The position numbers and the translations under genes were made by a program. Positions 8,413 through 15,580 of a DNA stretch of 64,000 bases are shown here, in pieces. Each line of letters opens with the position of its first letter. Within the stretch, counting starts at the first letter, position 1. Source of the stretch: CAZLMG01 sp964560765 (GTDB lineage: Bacteria > Bdellovibrionota_B > Oligoflexia > Oligoflexales > CAZLMG01); contig CAZLMG010000014.1 in NCBI GenBank assembly GCA_964560765.1, forward strand, positions 1-64,000, read 5' to 3'. The notes beneath the pieces are model-generated. The model had not been told where the DNA came from. It searched no databases and worked only from the letters and a program-made list of their open reading frames with translations.

Positions 8413-9132
8413 CTATTTTTTCGGGAACAGTGAGAAAAATTCCATGCGCTGGGCGCTATCAGTTAAGAAAGATCCACGCATGACAGAATTTGTCATTTTC
8501 GACTCCGTATCCTTAACTCCCCGCCAATGCATACAGAAATGATCCGCCTCCATGACGACAGCTAAACCATCAGGCCGCATTTTCTCCATCAAAATGTTTG
8601 CGAGCTCGGTTATCGCCTCTTCTTGAATCTGCGGGCGACTCATAACCCATTCGGTTATTCTGGCGTATTTAGATAGGCCGATCAAGTTGGAGTGTTCGTT
8701 AGGCAAAACTCCCACCCAAACTTTACCCATGATTGGACAGAAATGATGGGAGCACGCACTGCGCACAGTCATCGGCCCGACAAGAATCAGCTCGTTCAAA
8801 TGACTCACATTGGGAAACTCCGTGATCGGCGGGGCCGGCTGATATCGGCCACGAAACACTTCGCGAACATACATTTTCGCGACACGCCGGGCCGTGTCTT
8901 GAGTGTTGTGGTCGTGCTGGGTGTCAATGACCAGACTCTCCAGCAGAGCTTGCATCTTTTCTGCAACCTCAACCTGCAAACGCTCCAACTCTCCCGGCTG
9001 TATGAACTGCGAGATATTATCGTTGGCAAAAAATTTCTTACCGCTGGCGACAATCCGCGCTCTGATCTTGGCAGACACGGCGCTACTGTCGTCTTCGCCG
9101 CTGTTTTTCCTTTTTTCCTGTGTATCACTCAC
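8413..9132 (-). CDS. folE: GTP cyclohydrolase I
   Basis: 239 residues, about the size of FolE plus a roughly 40-residue N-terminal extension. FolE converts GTP to dihydroneopterin triphosphate for folate and pterins. Zinc ligands are visible as Cys127 and His130 in C-S-H-H and Cys200 in F-C-M-H-W-R-G-V. The catalytic-site sequence is C-S-H-H where most family members have C-E-H-H, a notable change. GTP cyclohydrolase genes are known members of light-induced LitR/CarH-type regulons, which fits the adjoining BLUF gene. The C-terminal R-G-x-F-x-x-D and F-F-S-L segments are intact. Confidence 0.92.
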   Translation of the reverse strand: MSDTQEKRKNSGEDDSSAVSAKIRARIVASGKKFFANDNISQFIQPGELERLQVEVAEKMQALLESLVIDTQHDHNTQDTARRVAKMYVREVFRGRYQPAPPITEFPNVSHLNELILVGPMTVRSACSHHFCPIMGKVWVGVLPNEHSNLIGLSKYARITEWVMSRPQIQEEAITELANILMEKMRPDGLAVVMEADHFCMHWRGVKDTESKMTNSVMRGSFLTDSAQRMEFFSLFPKK

Positions 9133-9387
9133 GACGCCTATCCTTACTAGCTCTACTCGGTTTCAAAAAATGAATGAAAGCCAACGCTTGCACAAGGGCT
9201 GACAGAGTCCGAATCCTAGCCCATAATCTCAAAAAACGCCAAGGTCCATGACAATCGCCTAGTCATGCAGTGGCATTTAGCGGTATTCACTTTTCGCAAC
9301 GATCTATGTCCATTGAGACGTTTAATACTGCTGAGAGATGGAACACTTGGCGGCAAACTATCGTTCGATAAAAACTGACCATCAAGA

Positions 9388-10977
9388 CTAGTGGGCGCCA
9401 ATTTTGTAATCCTTGGCGACAAGACGCGCGGTCATCTTCGCCGACATCATGACGGACGGCGTTCCTGCACCCGGCTGCGCGTTCGCCCCAACGAGGTAAA
9501 GGCCGTCGATCGAGCTGGCACGATTTTGGGGCCGAAATGCGGCTGACTGCGTCAAGAGCGGCTCCAGCCCAAAGGCATTGCCGAGATCACTCCGCAAGGT
9601 GTCTTGGAAGTAGTCTGGCGTCACGAAGCTCTTTGTGACCAGTCTGGCTGCCAGATCGGGAATGTAATCGCGCTCCTCGAGGAAATGCAGAACTCTATCG
9701 ACGAAGGCGGGACCCAGTTCGGCCCAATTGAGCCCGCTGGCATTGTTGGGAACAGGGATTAACGTATATGCCGCGTGCATGCCAGGCGGCGCTAGAGACG
9801 GATCTGTGAGCGTCGGCAAATGCAAATACTGAGAGAAATCAGAAGCCAGGATCTTACGCTCGAAGATATCCCGCAGAAGCTCCTCGTACCTCGGGCCTAG
9901 AATGACGTTATGATGGCGCAAGCGAACGCCGTCATCCGCCCGCGCGCGAAATCCGAAGTAAATGACGACAAGCGACATCGATTGCCGCGCCGTACGCATC
10001 CGCAAACTTTCCATAACGCCGCGCTCAGAAGCGCTTAGAAGCTTGCCGTAGGTGTGCACGTAGTCGGCGTTGCTGACGACCAGATCGGCAGCAATATGCT
10101 CATCCCGAGCGAGGCATACACCTGTTGCGCGCGCTTTTCGGCGGCGAATCAAGGGACCTCCAGATATCGTATCCACCGTGATTCGCCCGACTGGCGAGTC
10201 ATAGCGGATCTCGCCGCCGAGTTCCTCGAACTTTCTGACGAACCCTTGCACCAAAGACCCTGTCCCCCCCATGGCGTAATGCACGCCCCAGGTCCGCTCG
10301 ACGAAATGAATCATGGCATAAATCGCTGGCACGCGCAGGGGGCTCCCACCGACGAGCAGTGTTTCGAAACTGAAGATTTGGCGCATTTTATCGGAGCGGA
10401 AGTATTTCGAGGTGAACCCAAAAAGGGTTCTGAGTGCGTCGAGCCGAAGGAGGTCTGGCGCGACACGGATCATGGAACGGATGTCGCCAAAATGCGTGTA
10501 CCCTAACTCGAGAAACCCGCGATCAAAGATAGCCTTTGCGTCCCGCTGGAAGTTGTCGTAGCCATCGAGATCCTCTGGCGCGAGAGCCGCAATTTGCCGT
10601 CGAGTGCTCTCCTCATCGCCGTCGTAGTCAAAAGCAGACCCATCATCAAAGGCGATCCGGTAAAATGGTTTCACCGGAACGATTTGGCAATAGCGCTGAG
10701 TCGCTGCGTTGGTCGGCGCTGCCGGAAAATCTGGCGCTGTCAGGGCTGGCTGCCCAAGTTCCTGCGCGAACAGCTCTTCGATAAAAGCTGGAACGGTGAT
10801 CACGGTCGGCCCCATGTCGAAAGTGAAGCCATCCTGCTTGCGAACGAGGGCGCGACCGCCAGGTCCAGCTAGCGCCTCGACAATGGTCGTCTTGAACCCG
10901 AGCGCCTGCAGGCGAATTCCAACCGCCAAGCCGCCGATTCCCGCACCGATCACAACCGCATGATCCTGTCCCCGCAT
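9388..10977 (-). CDS. crtI: CrtI-type carotenoid desaturase
   Basis: 529 residues, typical of phytoene desaturase/CrtI flavoproteins. The N-terminal Rossmann motif G-A-G-I-G-G-L-A (residues 12-19) binds FAD. D-M-G-P-T-V-I follows near residue 54. The C-terminal FAD motif G-L-Y-L-V-G-A...P-G-A-G-T-P-S-V-M-M-S is intact. It should introduce double bonds into a carotenoid precursor at the membrane. No phytoene synthase or GGPP synthase gene is present in the window, so the substrate is uncertain and other CrtI-family reactions (4,4'-diapophytoene, isomerase, oxidase) remain possible. It is divergent from the small membrane gene pair. Confidence 0.9.
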   Translation of the reverse strand: MRGQDHAVVIGAGIGGLAVGIRLQALGFKTTIVEALAGPGGRALVRKQDGFTFDMGPTVITVPAFIEELFAQELGQPALTAPDFPAAPTNAATQRYCQIVPVKPFYRIAFDDGSAFDYDGDEESTRRQIAALAPEDLDGYDNFQRDAKAIFDRGFLELGYTHFGDIRSMIRVAPDLLRLDALRTLFGFTSKYFRSDKMRQIFSFETLLVGGSPLRVPAIYAMIHFVERTWGVHYAMGGTGSLVQGFVRKFEELGGEIRYDSPVGRITVDTISGGPLIRRRKARATGVCLARDEHIAADLVVSNADYVHTYGKLLSASERGVMESLRMRTARQSMSLVVIYFGFRARADDGVRLRHHNVILGPRYEELLRDIFERKILASDFSQYLHLPTLTDPSLAPPGMHAAYTLIPVPNNASGLNWAELGPAFVDRVLHFLEERDYIPDLAARLVTKSFVTPDYFQDTLRSDLGNAFGLEPLLTQSAAFRPQNRASSIDGLYLVGANAQPGAGTPSVMMSAKMTARLVAKDYKIGAH

Positions 10978-11045
10978 TTTGCCTCCTTATTTCTTCGACT
11001 TCCGCCCCAGCATCGGCTAACCAGGACTCCCTGTCTAGGTGAAAA

Positions 11046-11070
11046 TGAACGTTTTGAACGTTTTTATGGA
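11046..11070. promoter_or_regulatory. Repeat operator A in the crtI divergent region
   Basis: Two perfect head-to-tail copies of the 9-mer GAACGTTTT, preceded by T and followed by TATGGA, lie between the divergent starts of crtI (10977) and the small membrane gene (11130). A similar element lies upstream of the MerR-like regulator at 11549-11575 (15 of 20 core positions identical by eye). I infer an operator of that regulator. Confidence 0.5.
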
Positions 11071-11129
11071 CTTTGCATCGCGGCCAGGCTACAGTACAGG
11101 AGTCGTGCCATTCACTAGGAGGTCAGCAT

Positions 11130-11339
11130 ATGAATCGGGGGATCAGAGTATCCGAAGCGGTTTCAATAACTTGGTTAACCCCAAAGGCGTATTTTCTAGC
11201 CGCAGGATTTCTTTCGTTTCTTCTGTCTGTCGGCCTCTGGTTCTCAGGTGACCGGGAGGCGGGACTCTTTGTCGGGTTATGGGTGCCATCAATCTGCGCC
11301 GCTGGCGCGCTCATTCTCTCGGGAGGTCGACATGTCTGA
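11130..11339 (+). CDS. Small membrane protein, light island
   Basis: The start is ATG 11130, which has a near-perfect AGGAGGT at 11117-11123. The product is 69 residues. Two hydrophobic segments (about 20-37 and 46-63) flank a short polar loop, so it is an inner-membrane hairpin. The family is not recognised. Its stop overlaps the start of the next gene by 8 bases, so translation is coupled. Its position across from crtI and ahead of the regulator suggests light-dependent expression. Confidence 0.75.
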   Translation: MNRGIRVSEAVSITWLTPKAYFLAAGFLSFLLSVGLWFSGDREAGLFVGLWVPSICAAGALILSGGRHV

Positions 11340-11505
11340 TATCATGCTGCTCATCTGTGGAGCATCGGTTACCTTTATTTTTGCTTCGGGTTGCTATATC
11401 TATCAACGCGAGGCCTTGCTCATTGCGACCGAGGAGGCAGACCTCCCAGCAAACCGAAGCGCACCCAAAGACGGCGTGATCCTGCTCGTCAAGGAGTCCG
11501 CCTAG
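11332..11505 (+). CDS. Second small membrane protein, coupled
   Basis: 57 residues, ATG at 11332 with GGGAGGT upstream, overlapping the preceding gene by 8 bases. One transmembrane segment (about residues 3-23) ends at a Tyr-Gln-Arg boundary, followed by a short soluble tail. Size and shape resemble the small subunits that attend membrane enzymes. I do not recognise it. It probably acts together with the 69-residue protein. Confidence 0.7.
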   Translation: MSDIMLLICGASVTFIFASGCYIYQREALLIATEEADLPANRSAPKDGVILLVKESA

Positions 11506-11548
11506 GCTTGTCGCCTTGAAAGCAGGTATGAGCGATTTTTGGGCAAAT

Positions 11549-11575
11549 CGGACGTTTTGGATGTTTGTGATACTC
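11549..11575 (+). promoter_or_regulatory. Repeat operator B before the MerR-like gene
   Basis: CGGACGTTTTGGATGTTTGT resembles operator A (TGAACGTTTTGAACGTTTTT) and lies 26 bases before the GTG start of the regulator. This suggests autoregulation. Confidence 0.45.
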
Positions 11576-11600
11576 AAGATCTGTTGACCGGAGAATTCTA

Positions 11601-12452
11601 GTGTGTGAGACGACGGCAAGATTTCTATCCACCCGGGAAGTCGCAGCAGCGATGGGTGTCGGCGAGTCCTCCGTGAAGCGGTGGATTGACGCCGGGTCGC
11701 TGAGAGCGGAGCGGACTCCCGGGGGACACCGTCGTGTACTCTTGGCTGACCTTTATGCCTTCATGCGATCTACGGGCAGGAAACTGGTAGCCCCGGAAGT
11801 TTTGGGGCTGTCAGACCCCGCTAGCAAATCAGCATCACCCGTTGAAGTCTGTCAGGCGAGCCTGCAGGATGGCGACGGTCCAACCTTCGAAAGTGTTCTC
11901 CAGATGCTCCGCTTGTCAGAGAGTGCTCCGGCCGCGATATTGGACAAAGTTGTTTACCCAGCCTTCCAAGCATTGCGAGCGACATGCCAGCATCCAAGCG
12001 AAGAATGTATGGTTCTGCACCGTGCACTTTTGATGCTGCAAACAGGTCTGAAAGCCACGATGTCCCCTGACGAAGAATTCCTCAGCGACGCCAGACCACG
12101 CGTTGTGCTTGCCGATATCGGGTACGAGGTCGACAGTGCGCCGACGCTGTTTGCAGAAGCCGCGGTTTGGGACCAAGCGCGTTGCCTACAGCTTGGGGCG
12201 AACGTTCCAGCGACCGTTGTTGAAGGAGCGCTTGCTGCATTTCGTGCCGATGTACTTTGGGTTTCCGCTTCCGGCCCGGCTCGACCTAGCGCCATCAAAG
12301 CAGATTTGCAAAGTATCCTGGATAGGGCAGCACAAGCCAAAGTCAGAGTCGTTTTGTTCGGTGATGCTCTGCCACGAAAGTTGGGGGATACAGAGATTCG
12401 TGTGCACAGCTTCAGTGAGTTCAGAGGATTCGTATCGGGACTCGCCGCGTAG
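11601..12452 (+). CDS. MerR-like regulator with degenerate B12-binding domain
   Basis: 283 residues from GTG with GGAGA upstream. Residues 8-56 are an excisionase/MerR-type winged helix (S-T-R-E-V-A...W-I-D-x-G-x-L...G-G-H-R-R). Residues about 95-160 form a helical bundle and 166-283 a cobalamin-binding-like Rossmann fold, the layout of CarH/LitR and of E. coli BluR. The cobalamin signature D-x-H-x-x-G is missing: around residues 174-181 the His is Val and the Gly is Ala. The W-x9-E-H light-capping motif of CarH is also not seen. It therefore probably does not sense light through B12. BluR-type repressors with the same loss are antagonised by a BLUF protein, and one is encoded 3.2 kb away. 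Confidence 0.88.
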   Translation: MCETTARFLSTREVAAAMGVGESSVKRWIDAGSLRAERTPGGHRRVLLADLYAFMRSTGRKLVAPEVLGLSDPASKSASPVEVCQASLQDGDGPTFESVLQMLRLSESAPAAILDKVVYPAFQALRATCQHPSEECMVLHRALLMLQTGLKATMSPDEEFLSDARPRVVLADIGYEVDSAPTLFAEAAVWDQARCLQLGANVPATVVEGALAAFRADVLWVSASGPARPSAIKADLQSILDRAAQAKVRVVLFGDALPRKLGDTEIRVHSFSEFRGFVSGLAA

Positions 12453-12489
12453 GGTTTCCTGATTCAACTTAAGAATGCGGAGTTTCGTG

Positions 12490-12918
12490 ATGGGTATGTA
12501 TCCAAAATCCTTCGAGACCGAAGCTAGTGTTGCGCAAGGGACGCAATCAGTATGGAAATCCAGGTCCGCAGACCACGAAGTTACCGTGGCCATTCCCCCA
12601 GAATTCGCCGGACCCGGCGGAGCTCTCAGTCCAGAGGACTTGTATGCGCAAGCACTGATGAATTGCTTTGTGGGGACATTCAAAGTCCTGGCAGAAAATT
12701 CAAAACTCTCGTTTGAGAGCGTCGATGTGCGTGGGACATTACTCGTCGACCTCGACGAGAAGAGAAGGCCGTGCATGCATGGTTTCCATTTCAAAATCAA
12801 CCTTGCACATCCATCCGACGAAGCGCGGGCCCAGCGGCTAATCGACAAAGCTTTGCATAGTGGATTCATTCTTAACTCGGTGAAAACGGCGATTACCCAT
12901 GAAGTCAGCATCTCCTAA
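12490..12918 (+). CDS. OsmC-family protein
   Basis: The preferred start is ATG 12490 (GCGGAG seven bases upstream); an in-frame ATG at 12475 lacks this. The product is 142 residues. It shows the OsmC/Ohr fold pattern: a beta-rich N-terminus, a central helix with Cys in M-N-C-F-V-G-T-F, and a C-terminal segment with I-D-K-A...I-x-N-S-V-K. OsmC/Ohr enzymes reduce organic hydroperoxides, which fits photo-oxidative stress. Only one clear catalytic-position Cys is seen near the helix, so peroxidase activity is not certain. It is downstream of the regulator and overlaps the next gene by 20 bases. Confidence 0.82.
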   Translation: MGMYPKSFETEASVAQGTQSVWKSRSADHEVTVAIPPEFAGPGGALSPEDLYAQALMNCFVGTFKVLAENSKLSFESVDVRGTLLVDLDEKRRPCMHGFHFKINLAHPSDEARAQRLIDKALHSGFILNSVKTAITHEVSIS

Positions 12919-13228
12919 TAAAGTTACGGTCCTTTACGACAGTCTCTGCCCAGTCTGCAGGCGGGAGATAACGTTCTTGCGGATTGCTGGACGCGGTAAC
13001 GGGCTAAGATTCATTGATATTGCTGACGCCAATTTTCGGCCCGATGAGTTTGGCCTAACCATGCAACAATGCATCGGATCGCTCCGAGGATTTGATGTGG
13101 ACGGCCGGCCGATCGAAGGCATGGACACCATTCGGGCCATGTACAATGCAGTCGGGCTCGGATGGCTCATGCGCTGGACGAAGTTACCGATCGTTGCGCC
13201 ACTATGTATATCGCCTCGACACCCTTGA
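12899..13228 (+). CDS. DUF393 thiol-disulfide oxidoreductase, shortened
   Basis: 109 residues, overlapping the OsmC-like gene by 20 bases. The N-terminus carries the DUF393/DCC signature L-Y-D-S-L-C-P-V-C-R-R-E, a C-x-x-C thioredoxin-like site, and the G-M-D-T-I-R-A block is present. Family members usually continue past P-L-C with an A-Y-x-x-F-A-x-x-R tail. Here the frame ends in six unrelated residues, so the C-terminus looks cut or frameshifted. The function is inferred as membrane-side dithiol exchange. Members often occur next to photolyase and carotenoid genes. Confidence 0.78.
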   Translation: MKSASPNKVTVLYDSLCPVCRREITFLRIAGRGNGLRFIDIADANFRPDEFGLTMQQCIGSLRGFDVDGRPIEGMDTIRAMYNAVGLGWLMRWTKLPIVAPLCISPRHP

Positions 13229-13293
13229 CCTACCTACTGAAAGGAGCTTGCAAATTTCCGCGACCACGCCACTCCATGATAAGATGACTTCGC

Positions 13294-13790
13294 ATGAAGA
13301 TCATTTCAATTTCCGTCCAAACCTTGTTGATTTTAGGCGCGATCCTATCGCCAAGTCTTGTGCATGCCGCCAACGTTCACGTCTATAAAGCCATCATCCC
13401 CGGCGACAGGATGCTGTGCAGTTCATTGTTCTCCCTCGCTTACATTGAAAGTTACAATCAAGATCGTGTCTTTCTTGGGCCTCGGACTGGTGGCCCGGGA
13501 ACAAAGCCAATGGCCGAAGTGGCCGAATCCCGCGACTTCATTTACAACGTTTATTCCCGCGTCATCAGCGAAGGCAAAAGGGATAATGTCTTTACCGAGA
13601 ATTTTATTGCCGACATCAAGCGCCAAGACGACAGCTTGCCCGCTGACCATGTGGCATATTTTGTGGCTTGGGACCCGTCTGGTACGAAGCCTCTTGGAGC
13701 CATGCGGGTCGTCTACGGCGGCGATAGGATCTGGTGGGAGGACTTGACTACGAGCTTGCTGTGCTGCGCTTTCATGCGTTGACATTTTGA
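13294..13790 (+). pseudogene. GNAT-like secreted protein with frameshifted end
   Basis: A 162-residue frame (13294-13782) with a signal peptide of about 25 residues ending in V-H-A. The region P-L-G-A-M-R-V-V-Y-G resembles the central strand of GNAT or autoinducer-synthase-type acyltransferases, but this is a weak call. At 13738 the sequence reads GAGGACTT where the related gene at 5882 reads GAGGGATTT. Restoring one G gives G-L-D-Y-E-L-A-V-L-R-F-H-A-L-T before a stop at 13788-13790. That restored peptide matches 5693-6256 residue for residue at 13 of 16 positions (counting from the Glu). The gene therefore appears frameshifted and truncated. Confidence 0.6.
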
Positions 13791-13833
13791 TAAGGCACAA
13801 GCGTGGGCTACACGAAGTACTTGATAAGCCTAT

Positions 13834-14706
13834 TTAACGCGAAAATCTAGTCGAAGGGCGCACCCCGAAACGCTCCGTAAAACTCTTAGAAAACGCCGCG
13901 CTATCGCTGAAACCAAGAATGACCGCCACCTCAGAAACTGAGTATCGCCCAGTCATCAACAGCCGATCAGCCTCGTCTAACCGACGATTCCACAGGTACT
14001 TGATCGGGGAAGTGCCAAGGTGGGCACGAAAAAGTCGGACAAGTGTCGGCTTACTGGTGACAGCTGCTGAGGCTATTTGGTCAGCGGATAGAGAATCTTG
14101 GAGGTTTTGCTCGATGAAGCTTAACGCCCTCCGCAAAGGCTCTGGTAAATCTATGAAGTATGGGGCATCGTGCTCGCTTTGATCAACCCTCAGGCAGCCA
14201 TAGTAGATCTCTTTAACGATCTCAGATTCCAGAAAAGCCGACGATGCTGAATATGGTCTTTGCGCAATCGCTCGCTCGAAGGCGTAGCGATGCAATACTT
14301 CATTCAACCAATTGGTGCGACTAATGCTCCGGACTTGCATCCAGAGTTCTGCGAGCTTTGCGACTCCAAGATCAAACTCATCACGGCAGGCATCGATCAT
14401 CTCCTGACTCACCTCGATGGACATAAGTTTGAGAATGGGCGTCGTCGCAGCCATCATGCAATCTGTGGCCGGAGGCAAAAGCACGAGTTTGTCGGAGTCC
14501 AGCGGATACTGGTTTCGACCAATCTTGAGTGTACCCCTGCCTGCCTCGATTGGCAGAACAATCGTTGGTACGGTGCATTGGCGATCGACGACTTCGTCCC
14601 TCACCAATCGACGCAGCTCAAAACGGCACCTCCTGGAATCACCAGCGAAATCATTTGGATAGGTGCATCCGAAACCGGGAACTTTGACGTGACGATAGGG
14701 ATCCAC
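13834..14706 (-). CDS. AraC-family transcriptional regulator
   Basis: 290 residues. The C-terminal about 100 residues are a double helix-turn-helix of the AraC/XylS type, with S-A-D-Q-I-A-S-A-A-V-T-S-K-P-T-L-V-R-L-F for the first helix pair and the G-F-S-D-S-A-A-F-S-K-S-F-x-E-R-F-G signature for the second. The N-terminal about 150 residues are beta-rich and cupin-like, like effector-binding AraC domains, but no ligand can be named. It lies between secreted-protein genes and has no obvious operon partner. Confidence 0.92.
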   Translation of the reverse strand: MDPYRHVKVPGFGCTYPNDFAGDSRRCRFELRRLVRDEVVDRQCTVPTIVLPIEAGRGTLKIGRNQYPLDSDKLVLLPPATDCMMAATTPILKLMSIEVSQEMIDACRDEFDLGVAKLAELWMQVRSISRTNWLNEVLHRYAFERAIAQRPYSASSAFLESEIVKEIYYGCLRVDQSEHDAPYFIDLPEPLRRALSFIEQNLQDSLSADQIASAAVTSKPTLVRLFRAHLGTSPIKYLWNRRLDEADRLLMTGRYSVSEVAVILGFSDSAAFSKSFTERFGVRPSTRFSR

Positions 14707-14900
14707 GTGAAATCACTTTCTGTGAAGATCAATCATTGCCCAAACCAGCCCAGACGCCTCAAACACAGCTGTCGGGCTGTTCTTTTGACTCTCTGGATCA
14801 ACCAGTTGATTCTCTCATACATCGATTCGGCCATCATAGTCGGCATATATTGCGCCAGGCCCGGAAGTTTTCTGTGCCACTTTTTACGGAGTATACCCAC

Positions 14901-15368
14901 ATGCATCGACTACTTTTCATACTTTCCTTCACTGTGCTGTTTTCGAGTAACGCCTTTGCCAACACCCAGATCACTGTCCAAGCCGGACCAGCAATGGTCA
15001 ACTGGATTACCGATCGCTATTCCTCACAGGCAACCCTAGAAGTCACCTACCGCGGATATCTTGCAGACTGCCAATCACCCGAAGCACGCCACCAACCGAT
15101 TGTTGCGCACATGATTTTCCACGACGAAGATGAAACGAAGATTTTTCGGCAGGCTGTATCTGTGAACTGTGAGCCAAACTTCATGAGCCGTGAGGTCAAT
15201 ATTGCGTTTTATAGAATCTCCGAATTCGAGCCTTCGCATCGCAATCTTTGGTTGTTGCTCGAGCGCAGTCGCTTTGGCAACGTCGTGTTTCAGTTGGCGT
15301 TTGAGCGCGCCGGCCGTTGGGATAGCGACTACGGTCAGAACTTCGAGGTCCGTTTTGGTAGGCGGTAA
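14901..15368 (+). CDS. Secreted CBM-like protein with WDSxxGxNF motif
   Basis: The true start is ATG 14901, which opens a 20-residue signal peptide ending N-A-F-A. Upstream in-frame codons encode no signal. The 155-residue product is mostly beta. It ends in W-D-S-D-Y-G-Q-N-F, a motif resembling the W-D-N-x-x-G-x-N-Y signature of CBM21-type starch-binding and related domains. The two-domain protein at 20712 carries the same motif twice. The function is inferred as glycan or surface binding. Confidence 0.75.
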   Translation: MHRLLFILSFTVLFSSNAFANTQITVQAGPAMVNWITDRYSSQATLEVTYRGYLADCQSPEARHQPIVAHMIFHDEDETKIFRQAVSVNCEPNFMSREVNIAFYRISEFEPSHRNLWLLLERSRFGNVVFQLAFERAGRWDSDYGQNFEVRFGRR

Positions 15369-15580
15369 TGGGCGTTGTGATATCAGCCAATGCGCCCACA
15401 GTTAAGCTGACATCAATAGCCTTTTGATTTCGCCTTTAAGACTCTGACTGGCTAGCCAAGGCAAACGAACTGCAAACAACTCGTGTAAAAGGCTCTTAGT
15501 TGGGGGTGGGCATTGCAAATGCTTTCCAGACTGGCGGCCCTCCCTCGTTGATTCAGTAACCCTTGTTGTTGGAGTTTCCG

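Noticed and set aside
10054..10506. 150-codon plus-strand frame inside crtI
   Set aside because: Antisense to a clear crtI with conserved flavin motifs; no start signal.
12186..12911. 241-codon minus-strand frame
   Set aside because: Antisense to the MerR-like and OsmC-like genes, which show family motifs.
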